Shown piece after piece: positions 7,409 through 14,875 of a DNA stretch of 35,382 bases; the first letter of the stretch is position 1, and each line of letters starts with the position of its first letter. The position numbers and the translations under genes are program-made. The DNA lies in the IMG/VR virus record IMGVR_UViG_3300025111_000095, positions 1 to 35,382 of that record, one strand, 5' to 3'. This stretch comes from a virus. The notes below the pieces were generated by a model that saw nothing but the letters and a program-made list of their open reading frames with translations, ran no database searches and was not told the DNA's origin.

Positions 7409-10360
7409 ATGACAACCATAAGCGAAAAAGACATGGAATCCCAAATCGAGAAGGACCTGATTAAAACCGGTTACTTTAAAAGAAACTCGGAGAAACACTA
7501 CAGCAAGACCACCTGCGTGGATAAAGACCAACTGATAAATTTCCTGATCGCCACCCAGAAAGAGCGCTGGGATGCATACGCAAAACACCATGGCGCCGGC
7601 GCTGAAGACGCTTTGATAAACCGGATAAAGGATTTCATCGACAAACACGGTACATTGGAGCTGCTGCGCAAGCCGCTCGGTATATACGGAGTATATTTCG
7701 ACCTGGCATATTTCAAGCCTGCAAGCGGCCTTAATGCGGAAGATAAAGTAAGGTATGAGGGGAACATCCTCAGCGTTATGCGCCAGGTGAAATACAGCGA
7801 AAAGAATGAAAACTCGCTGGACATGGTTGTTTTGTTGAACGGGCTACCCCTAATCACCTTGGAGCTTAAAGATAAGATGACCGCCTCCGGATATACGGTA
7901 AATGACGCTATAGAGCAATACCAGAAAGACCGGGACCCTAAAGAGCCGTTATTCCGCTTTAAACGCTGCCTTGTGCATTTTGCTGTAGATGAAGATAATG
8001 TGTACATGTCCACCGAATTGAAAGGCCTGGCAACATGGTTCCTGCCTTTCAATAAAGGGAACAAGAACCAGGCTGGCAACCCGTCTACCGCCGGTTTCCC
8101 TGTGGAATACCTCTGGAAAGAGATATTCCTGCGTGACAGCCTGCTTGAAATCATCCAGTATTTTATTCAGACTGCCCCGGTTCTGGACGAGGATGGCCGT
8201 GAAACAGGCGGGGAAATACTTATATTCCCAAGGTATCAGCAGCTGGACGCCGTAAGGCAGCTGCTTAAAGACGCAAAGAAAAATGGTGCCGGGAAGAACT
8301 ACCTTATACAGCACAGCGCCGGCAGCGGCAAGTCCAATACCATCAGCTGGCTTGTGCATCAACTGGCAAGCGCTCATGATGGTGCGGATCAAGTGGTTTT
8401 TGACTCCACAATTGTGGTCACGGATAGAAGGATATTGGACTCCCAGCTCCGGAACACCATCAAATCCTTTCAGCATGTCAGCGGCCTTGTTGTGGGCGTA
8501 GAGGACGGCTCAAAACAATTGAAAGAGGAACTGGAAAGCGGAACAAAAATAATAATAACCACGCTGCAAAAGTTTCCAAGGATAGAGAAGCAGATAAAAA
8601 TGCTGCCCGGCAAACGCTTCGCGATAATACTTGACGAGGCGCATTCGTCGTCGAGCGGGGAGATGTCAAAAAGTCTGAAAAAAGTGCTCAACCTTAATGC
8701 CGAAGATGATGCGGAGGAAAAGGAAGAGGAGACCTGGGAGGATAAAATTGAAGAGGATATAAAAGCCAGGGGCAAACAGAAAAATGTCAGTTATTTCGCC
8801 TTTACCGCAACCCCTAAACCTAAGACCCTTGAGCTTTTTGGTGTCAAACAGAAGGACGGCAGCTTCAAGCCATTTCACCTGTATTCGATGCGCCAGGCAA
8901 TACAGGAAAAATTTATCAAGGACGTTCTTCCGAATTATATAACCTATACCACTTATTTTGAGCTGATTAAAAAGGTTGCAGCCGACCCCGCATACGACAA
9001 AGCCAAGGCCTCGCGCCTATTAAAGGTTTTTGTCGAACTGGCCCCGCAAACCATAGAAAAGAAAACCGAAATTATAATAACCCATTTTATGGAGCATTGC
9101 GCGGCTGAGATGAATGGCCAAGCCAAGGCAATGATGGTATGCTCCTCACGGGCACAGGCCGTTAAATACAAGCTCGCTTTTGACAAATATCTGCAGGCGA
9201 ACAAGCTGCCTTACCAGGCCCTAGTTGCCTTTTCCGGCTCAATAGAGGATGGCAGCGGTACGGATTACACCGAAGCGCGGCTGAATGGTTTCCCTGAAAG
9301 CCAAACCGCTAAAGTCTTCCGAGATAAAAAATACAAGTTCCTGATCTGCGCTAATAAATTTCAGACCGGTTATGACATGCCGCTCCTCTATGCTATGTAC
9401 GTAAACAAAAAGCTGCATGGCGTTAATGCCGTGCAGACGGTAAGCCGGCTTAACCGGATCTTTAAAGACAAGAAAGATCCGATAACCATGGATTTCATCA
9501 ACCCGCCCAAGGTTATACAAAAAGCCTTCCAAGACTTTTATGAGGAAGTGGAGCTGGAGAATGAAACCGACCCCAACAGGCTGTATGACCTGAAGAAGGG
9601 GTTGGACGACGCCGGCTACTATACCTTGGCTGATGTAGATGAGTTCAACCGGATACTCCATACGGGTTCCTGTACTCAGAGCCAGCTTGTCCCGGTTCTG
9701 AACCGTATTGTGGATAAATTCAAGGCTGATAAAGACCAGAAACATCGTGATTTATTTAGGTCTACAATGAAAGCTTATCTGCGCCTGTATTCTTTCCTTG
9801 TGCAGATAGTGTCCTTTCCGGTTAAAGACTTACACAAGCTGTATTTGCTCTGCCGCATACTTTACCGCAAGCTGCCGCATGACAGTGTGCCGCTTCCTAT
9901 TGAAGTTCTGCAGCAGGCCGACCTTAACTCGCTGAAGATTAAAAAGATTAACACCGGCCTTACTGTAAAACCGGGGGAAGGCGGAGTTTTCAAGCCGGAA
10001 GAAGACCGGGTGTATGTTAAACCTCAGGAAGTGCTGGAGCCGCTGTCTATCATTATTAAATGGATAAATGAGCACTTCGGGACCAACTTTACCGAGGCTG
10101 ATAAGGAAGTTGTCGCAATAATAATCAGCCGCCTTAGCGGAGATGCGGAGTTTGAGGAGGAGGTGGCAAACAATCCGGAAGGCAGCGTTCTCCATGTATT
10201 CGAAAAAAGGTTTAATGGCTTACTGCAGGAAATGATAGAAACGCAGTTTGATTTCTATAAAAAGCTGAACAACAACTCAGAAGCTAAAGAGGACCTGATG
10301 AAGCGAATGTTCAAGGTCCTTTATGAGAAGCTAAAGAAAAGGGACGGCGCCAGACCCTGA
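7409..10360 (+). CDS. hsdR: Type I restriction enzyme subunit HsdR (nuclease and translocase)
   Basis: A 983-aa motor and nuclease subunit that translocates and cuts unmethylated DNA. The N-terminal PD-(D/E)xK nuclease shows D138 followed by ELK at 152-154. Superfamily 2 helicase motifs follow: Walker A SAGSGKSN at 303-310, and DEAH at 409-412 within IILDEAHSS. Later motifs include FTATPKPKT and a QTVSRLNR-type motif VI. The C-terminal helical region would bind the HsdM-HsdS core. A GGGGAAA site lies just before ATG 7409. All motifs appear intact, so the system should be restriction-competent. The stop overlaps a following ATG (TGATG). Confidence 0.96.
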   Translation: MTTISEKDMESQIEKDLIKTGYFKRNSEKHYSKTTCVDKDQLINFLIATQKERWDAYAKHHGAGAEDALINRIKDFIDKHGTLELLRKPLGIYGVYFDLAYFKPASGLNAEDKVRYEGNILSVMRQVKYSEKNENSLDMVVLLNGLPLITLELKDKMTASGYTVNDAIEQYQKDRDPKEPLFRFKRCLVHFAVDEDNVYMSTELKGLATWFLPFNKGNKNQAGNPSTAGFPVEYLWKEIFLRDSLLEIIQYFIQTAPVLDEDGRETGGEILIFPRYQQLDAVRQLLKDAKKNGAGKNYLIQHSAGSGKSNTISWLVHQLASAHDGADQVVFDSTIVVTDRRILDSQLRNTIKSFQHVSGLVVGVEDGSKQLKEELESGTKIIITTLQKFPRIEKQIKMLPGKRFAIILDEAHSSSSGEMSKSLKKVLNLNAEDDAEEKEEETWEDKIEEDIKARGKQKNVSYFAFTATPKPKTLELFGVKQKDGSFKPFHLYSMRQAIQEKFIKDVLPNYITYTTYFELIKKVAADPAYDKAKASRLLKVFVELAPQTIEKKTEIIITHFMEHCAAEMNGQAKAMMVCSSRAQAVKYKLAFDKYLQANKLPYQALVAFSGSIEDGSGTDYTEARLNGFPESQTAKVFRDKKYKFLICANKFQTGYDMPLLYAMYVNKKLHGVNAVQTVSRLNRIFKDKKDPITMDFINPPKVIQKAFQDFYEEVELENETDPNRLYDLKKGLDDAGYYTLADVDEFNRILHTGSCTQSQLVPVLNRIVDKFKADKDQKHRDLFRSTMKAYLRLYSFLVQIVSFPVKDLHKLYLLCRILYRKLPHDSVPLPIEVLQQADLNSLKIKKINTGLTVKPGEGGVFKPEEDRVYVKPQEVLEPLSIIIKWINEHFGTNFTEADKEVVAIIISRLSGDAEFEEEVANNPEGSVLHVFEKRFNGLLQEMIETQFDFYKKLNNNSEAKEDLMKRMFKVLYEKLKKRDGARP

Positions 10361-10431
10361 TGAATAAAGAGTTTGAAAATCTTTATAAAGTAGTTGGCGG
10401 CAACATTCCCCATGTAAACCAGGTTAGTTGA
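10360..10431 (+). pseudogene. 23-codon stub coupled to hsdR, possible remnant of a fourth operon gene
   Basis: The hsdR stop shares its last base with an ATG (TGATG), the same coupling used between hsdM and hsdS. The frame runs only 23 codons (MNKEFENLYK...HVNQVS) before TGA at 10429. It looks like the start of a once longer accessory gene, cut by a deletion or insertion junction. A functional micropeptide is an alternative. Nothing recognisable follows in any frame until 10546. Confidence 0.35.
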
Positions 10432-10545
10432 GGGTTGTTGAAAGAGCCGTTGTGTGTGGGCTGATTATAGGGTGAAGGTCAGACCGAATCCAAATTTGGG
10501 AAATAGTAAACTTAAATAGGACGGTTTTTAGGGGGAATAAAAAAC

Positions 10546-10953
10546 ATGGTGATGGACGAATTAACAATTGGTGTTGCGGCAATTGTTGTCAGTGCCCTAT
10601 CGTATTTTGCGGGAGTTGTACGGACCAAACAACAACAAGCCTCTAATGATCAAGATTCCCGGATTAATAAAGTGCTTGATAAATATGTGTCCGCATCACA
10701 GGCAGGGAGATGTAATTCTTATGGTGGACTTGTTCAGGCTGGAATTGGGCTACTTAAAAATGACAAAGAAATCAGGGAACTGCTTGATAGAATTGTTAAA
10801 CATGGGGAATCATGGGACCCGCGTAGTCAACTAGCGGGGATTGACACTTACCAACTTTTCCAAAAAGCGAAAGAAAAAAGATTAAACTTCAGCTATTCAG
10901 GTGTTGCAGAATCTCTTATCGCAGAAATGCGGCAAGGCACGGTGACCTACTAA
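10546..10953 (+). CDS. Small membrane-anchored hypothetical protein
   Basis: A 135-aa protein starting at ATG 10546, with AGGGGGA nine bases upstream; a second in-frame ATG at 10552 is possible. Residues 6-25 (LTIGVAAIVVSALSYFAGVV) form a single transmembrane segment. A soluble basic domain follows, with no catalytic motif I recognise. Composition is A+T-rich like the hsd genes and unlike the late phage genes, and the gene lies at the end of the cargo region, facing the lysis gene tail to tail. A prophage-expressed membrane gene in this position could act in superinfection exclusion or belong to the RM island; both are guesses. Confidence 0.6.
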   Translation: MVMDELTIGVAAIVVSALSYFAGVVRTKQQQASNDQDSRINKVLDKYVSASQAGRCNSYGGLVQAGIGLLKNDKEIRELLDRIVKHGESWDPRSQLAGIDTYQLFQKAKEKRLNFSYSGVAESLIAEMRQGTVTY

Positions 10954-10969
10954 TCAGAATTGCCATAAT

Positions 10970-11548
10970 CTAAAAATTAGTTCTCAATCCAATACCAAAG
11001 CTAAACTTCGCACCCCATCCAAGTCCAGCGATGCATTGGACTTCCAAATTTTGAAAAGGTGTAAAATCGTCAACGTGCCGCGAGATTCCAATCCCGCCGA
11101 ACTGCGGCGTTATCCCGGCGGTAAGGCTATAACGCCCCAAATACGCCCACTTGAAGTCTACCAGCGCCAGTAGCTTGCGCGAGTAGACTATTCCGCCGCC
11201 CAACCGACGAGTGAAGCCACGATCTTTGACCACTACTTCTGGCGGTTTCTCCGGCTGGTCCACCTTGCTCACGACCTCAACATGCCCCTCCGGCGGTAGG
11301 TAGCGGTCCCGGTATTCAATCTTCGTAGGCCCGTCCCGCCATTTGGTAACAACGTGCTCCCGGTAAATTGTCACCGTCTGCTTCGTATCCGGCGGCAAGC
11401 CCTCAATCTTGGCCGTGAGTTGCTCTGCCCGGCCAGTCTCGTGCCTGAGTTGCCAATACATGACCGCCAGCATTAAAGCCAGCAGGATAATGGCTGCCTC
11501 CTGTGGCCGCCGGATGATAAACCCGAAAATTTTAGTCAGAAGCGTCAT
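10970..11548 (-). CDS. Inner-membrane-anchored protein with beta-rich C-terminus, spanin-like position
   Basis: The second ATG of the frame (11548) is preferred because GGAGGAG is eight bases upstream of it but abuts the first ATG (11554); this gives 192 aa. An N-terminal membrane segment lies near residues 15-33 (AAIILLALMLAVMYW), followed by a short coiled-coil-like helix, a Pro-rich extended stretch with YRDRYLPPEG, then a glycine- and aromatic-rich beta region ending in phenylalanine. The gene follows the holin-like gene with a 17-base overlap, last in the late operon, where i-spanins are often found. The C-terminus resembling an outer-membrane strand suggests it bridges both membranes. 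No Rz1-like lipoprotein was seen. Confidence 0.6.
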   Translation of the reverse strand: MTLLTKIFGFIIRRPQEAAIILLALMLAVMYWQLRHETGRAEQLTAKIEGLPPDTKQTVTIYREHVVTKWRDGPTKIEYRDRYLPPEGHVEVVSKVDQPEKPPEVVVKDRGFTRRLGGGIVYSRKLLALVDFKWAYLGRYSLTAGITPQFGGIGISRHVDDFTPFQNLEVQCIAGLGWGAKFSFGIGLRTNF

Positions 11549-11852
11549 TTTCATCTCCTCCGGGCGGCTTGTGGTTCCCGTTGCCGTTCCCGTTCTTAAC
11601 CTTCTCGTAAGTTTTGGTCAGGACATAGCCGGTAAAAATGACTGACACAACGCCGCCGGTCACGGTGACAACCGTTGGAATCGCGTCCGGGTGGTAAAGC
11701 ACCGTCCACACGCAAATCCAGGCATAGAGGGCCATATACAGCCAATTCCACAGGGTCCTGAGCGACTTGATGTCCCGCATCAAATTCTGCGCGAGGTCGC
11801 TCTTGAAGGTGTTCCTTGCCAAGGCCAGTGTCAGTTGCTTTATTCTGTCCAT
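11532..11852 (-). CDS. Holin-like small membrane protein
   Basis: A 106-aa protein with two predicted membrane segments, about residues 36-54 (WNWLYMALYAWICVWTVLY) and 58-80 (IPTVVTVTGG then VVSVIFTGYVL). A basic N-terminus precedes them, and the tail is hydrophilic, Asn/Gly-rich and acidic. That two-segment layout and its place directly after the endolysin (TAATG overlap) fit a class II-type holin releasing a signal-less amidase. AGGAG lies ten bases before the ATG. Sequence alone cannot exclude an unrelated membrane protein. Confidence 0.65.
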   Translation of the reverse strand: MDRIKQLTLALARNTFKSDLAQNLMRDIKSLRTLWNWLYMALYAWICVWTVLYHPDAIPTVVTVTGGVVSVIFTGYVLTKTYEKVKNGNGNGNHKPPGGDENDASD

Positions 11853-12424
11853 TAGAGTTCACTCCTAAAAAGGCCCACGTCCCAGCATTTACCGGGACAC
11901 GATTTCTGCCTTGGCACTCCGAGGCGGTCGAATACCTCCCAGTGGCCTATGACGTGGCTGGCCGGTATGTGGAAGGCTTCCATAAAGGCGCGGGTCAGCT
12001 GTAGGTTGAACTCCCAATGCTCAGGCTTGGGCGGGGCTTTATCAAAATCGCCAACAGCACACAGGCCTAAATAGTCTGTGTTGTAAATATTTGATGCTCC
12101 TTTGACTCCTGCGTGAGCACCGATTTGGCTGAGCGGCCTGCCCCAGTTGAAAACGACCTGGCCGTTTACCCATTCCGTCCCGCCGTGGTATGCAATATCG
12201 CTCCAGGGCGGCTGGAATGATTGCCCCGCTCCGATGACCTGTCTGCGTTTGTATTCGTCTGCTGCAACAATATTCCCGTCTATGCGGTAGGATGTGTGGT
12301 ACCTGCGAATGGCGTCCCAGTCCCGCGCTGCTCCATCCGGACTGGCAGAGTGATGCCAGACGATGCCTGACCACGGTCTGGACCGGGACACATCAATGCT
12401 CAGCGTTAGTTTCGGTTTGCTCAT
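11852..12424 (-). CDS. Phage endolysin, N-acetylmuramoyl-L-alanine amidase (Amidase_2/PGRP type)
   Basis: A 190-aa zinc amidase that cuts between MurNAc and L-Ala of peptidoglycan. Visible family signatures are VWHHSA (H24/H25), the helix with AIRRYH, GWSDIAYH-like PPWSDIAYH around residue 80, GHWEV with zinc ligand H161, and KSCPGK with ligand C176. No signal peptide and no separate wall-binding domain, so it should depend on the adjacent holin for access and fits the compact endolysins of Gram-negative phages. AGGAGG precedes the ATG. The stop shares a base with the holin start. Confidence 0.92.
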   Translation of the reverse strand: MSKPKLTLSIDVSRSRPWSGIVWHHSASPDGAARDWDAIRRYHTSYRIDGNIVAADEYKRRQVIGAGQSFQPPWSDIAYHGGTEWVNGQVVFNWGRPLSQIGAHAGVKGASNIYNTDYLGLCAVGDFDKAPPKPEHWEFNLQLTRAFMEAFHIPASHVIGHWEVFDRLGVPRQKSCPGKCWDVGLFRSEL

Positions 12425-12472
12425 ATATGCCTCCTGTAGCTATAAACGGGATTCCGTCCGGTTTTGACGCGG

Positions 12473-14875
12473 TTATATCTCCGTTACCTCGGCCTCTATG
12501 GTATACCCCGCGTTCTTGAACATATCGCTGTAAGCAAACGACAAGGCCTCTATCTTCCAACCAACGTCAAAAAGGTCTCTTGGCCTGGCTTTAGGCTCCG
12601 GCCAAAATGTAATAAACGGATTTTGCTTAAAAATCAGTTCAACCGCGTCTTTGGAGGGGGAATCCGTCAGTATTATTTGCCACTTGCCCGTGTATTTGTT
12701 CTTCCCTCGATAAGCTATAAGCTTGCCTCCCAGGGTTCTGAAACTGCCTGACTCAAAAAGCTCTCTTTGCGGTGTATAAGAGTCAAAATTTGGCAGCGCG
12801 ACAAGTATCTGCCCGCAGTAAAGCTCACCTATTTTCTTATTCTGGTTCGCTGTCTTGGTCGTCCGGGCTTCTATCTGTATGACGGGAGTGGACTGCGGAG
12901 TGAACGGTATTATGATGTCGTCATCCAGTATCTCGCCGTCAAACAGCGTGGTTACGCCCATGAACACCCGCAGGCTTTTCAGGTTCGTGTTCCGCAGGAT
13001 AACGGCGCTTATATTTCTAAGCTCATTTCCGCCGGAAGGGCCCATGAAAGTAAGCTGCAAAGTAACCGGCGTCGAGTCCAATGCGGAAAGCGACGTCCAC
13101 TGGCTGTCAGCATCGCCGTCGGTCAGCTTTTTGGTGTTTGCCGTCTCCGAAAGTCCTTCCTCGCTTGAGGTGGCTATGACAAGGCCGGGCCCGGCCTCGT
13201 CCAGTGACAGGATTATCGGCTGGTCATCTTCGACCGCGGCCATAGCCGAGATAAAATCAAAGGAGTTAAGCGTCGGCCCCGGGCTGGCTTTTACGAATTC
13301 CAGCTGTGTCTCAAAGATGTTTGCGGCCGGGAGCGTTAATTGCCCGGTTTCCTTGCTGCCATTCGTGACTGTGGTTATGGGGTTCCCGAATGACTTCGTT
13401 TGAATCTCTTCGAGAGTGTCGCCTGCGCGAATGCGCACGTTAATCTTACTGGTTGGCGACTGTAGAGTGCGGTCTAAAGTAAAAGCTGTTACCAGATGCT
13501 TCTGATTAAAAACATGCCGCAGATTTATATGCCCGGAATCTGCCTCTACGCCCGGGCCGCAGAGCTTAAAATAATCAAAGCGAAACTTTGAGGCGTACAT
13601 CTGGTCCGAATTGCCAATATCCAGGAATCTACTGCCTGGCAGGGTTCTTAGGACTGGTGAGTCCAAGGTTTCAAGAACCACTTGTGCAGGATCATCATTC
13701 TTGATGACTTTCATCTTGATAGTGCCTAACGGCCCCTGTGTAACAAAGATCGTGAACGGCATACTCACCGTGTTTACCGGGAACAGCAGGGTGGGGGAAG
13801 CGCGGTTAAAAGTTACCCAGGCCGTGCCGTTCCACGTCCACTCCTGGCCGCCAGCGGCCACTACAACCGGTGTAAAATACACGGTGCTGTTTCCGGGCGA
13901 GGTCGAGATAAGCAGCTCCCACAGGAGAATAGCGTTCTTGTTCGCTATAGGGACTGCTGAGGGAATCGGGTTTGCCTGCAGGATGCCGAATCCCCATTTG
14001 GCCGAGCTTGGCGGCGCACCAGCGCCATAGCGGTTAAACAGGAACCGCGTTTCGCATTCGAGCGAGCTTAACGCCGAGTTTCGCAGGGTCTCGATATTCT
14101 TGGGGCTAGTCTCCGATGGATAGTCGAACTCCAGGTATCCGCCGGTTTCGGGCGGGTCAGCCGTGCCTGGCGGGGAGGTTCCCCAAAGTTGGAAGTGGAA
14201 ATCTATCAGGTCTTTCAGTTGGCCGCCTACCACCTCCCATAAATATTCCCAAGTCGAGGTGCTGGCGAGATAATATGTCGGTCGGCCAGAGCTGTAAGGG
14301 CTCAAAGGACTGCTCATCTGCGCGCCCCATTGAATGATGTTCGGATAGCTGTGTGACGCCCAGGTGGCCCGCAGAACAATGGCGTAAGGGATGTTTGCCT
14401 GAAGGGAAACGCCTGTCGAAAAAGTAAAATTCACGCCCGCTTCCGTGAGCGGAACGCTGGAGGCTGCTACCGGCTGCGAGGCACCGAGGACGGTGGTCGT
14501 GGGCGAATACATGCCGGTGGTGGTTCTTATTTCCGCGATTAAATTCTCACCGGCGACAAACGTGCCGAATCTTCTCAAGGGCAGCGTCACTTTTGTCACT
14601 GTCTTGGCCCGCGCGTGAGAGAATGCCTGGGCATGCGAAAGGCCGTTGATCTCAGAAAAACGATTTAACGCCGCGACATTAAAAAGCTGCTCAAAGGCTG
14701 TCTCACCTTGCGGCACTTCTTTCCAAAGCGGGTCCTTTACGCCGTCGTTAAAGTCGTCCGCCATTGCAAGCGGATAAGTCAGTCCCAGTTTGATTGGCAT
14801 AGCCGAAACGTCAATATTGGCGTTTTCTGTATTGGCCTGGAACTGGCCTGCGGTATTGAATATTCGCTTGATCAC
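12473..14875 (-). CDS. Large virion protein, tail fibre or tail-tip associated
   Basis: An 800-aa protein beginning at an ATG that overlaps the stop of the upstream tail-tip gene by four bases (ATGA). It is rich in Thr, Ser, Asn and aromatic residues and lacks long helices. ADDFNDG near residue 39 and the later EFDYPSETSP region resemble starts of lectin/laminin-G-like beta-sandwich modules. The last 150 residues (GGKLIAYRGKNKYTGKWQIIL) look like a compact beta domain. Position after the tape measure and tail-tip protein, just before lysis genes, is where siphoviruses encode host-contact proteins. Family not recognised. Confidence 0.7.
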   Translation of the reverse strand: MIKRIFNTAGQFQANTENANIDVSAMPIKLGLTYPLAMADDFNDGVKDPLWKEVPQGETAFEQLFNVAALNRFSEINGLSHAQAFSHARAKTVTKVTLPLRRFGTFVAGENLIAEIRTTTGMYSPTTTVLGASQPVAASSVPLTEAGVNFTFSTGVSLQANIPYAIVLRATWASHSYPNIIQWGAQMSSPLSPYSSGRPTYYLASTSTWEYLWEVVGGQLKDLIDFHFQLWGTSPPGTADPPETGGYLEFDYPSETSPKNIETLRNSALSSLECETRFLFNRYGAGAPPSSAKWGFGILQANPIPSAVPIANKNAILLWELLISTSPGNSTVYFTPVVVAAGGQEWTWNGTAWVTFNRASPTLLFPVNTVSMPFTIFVTQGPLGTIKMKVIKNDDPAQVVLETLDSPVLRTLPGSRFLDIGNSDQMYASKFRFDYFKLCGPGVEADSGHINLRHVFNQKHLVTAFTLDRTLQSPTSKINVRIRAGDTLEEIQTKSFGNPITTVTNGSKETGQLTLPAANIFETQLEFVKASPGPTLNSFDFISAMAAVEDDQPIILSLDEAGPGLVIATSSEEGLSETANTKKLTDGDADSQWTSLSALDSTPVTLQLTFMGPSGGNELRNISAVILRNTNLKSLRVFMGVTTLFDGEILDDDIIIPFTPQSTPVIQIEARTTKTANQNKKIGELYCGQILVALPNFDSYTPQRELFESGSFRTLGGKLIAYRGKNKYTGKWQIILTDSPSKDAVELIFKQNPFITFWPEPKARPRDLFDVGWKIEALSFAYSDMFKNAGYTIEAEVTEI

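Noticed and set aside
12855-13403. Long plus-strand open frame (182 codons) opposite the 800-aa virion gene
   Set aside because: It lies wholly antisense to a strongly supported gene, has low-complexity Ser-rich composition typical of a complementary-strand reading, and lacks a ribosome-binding site.
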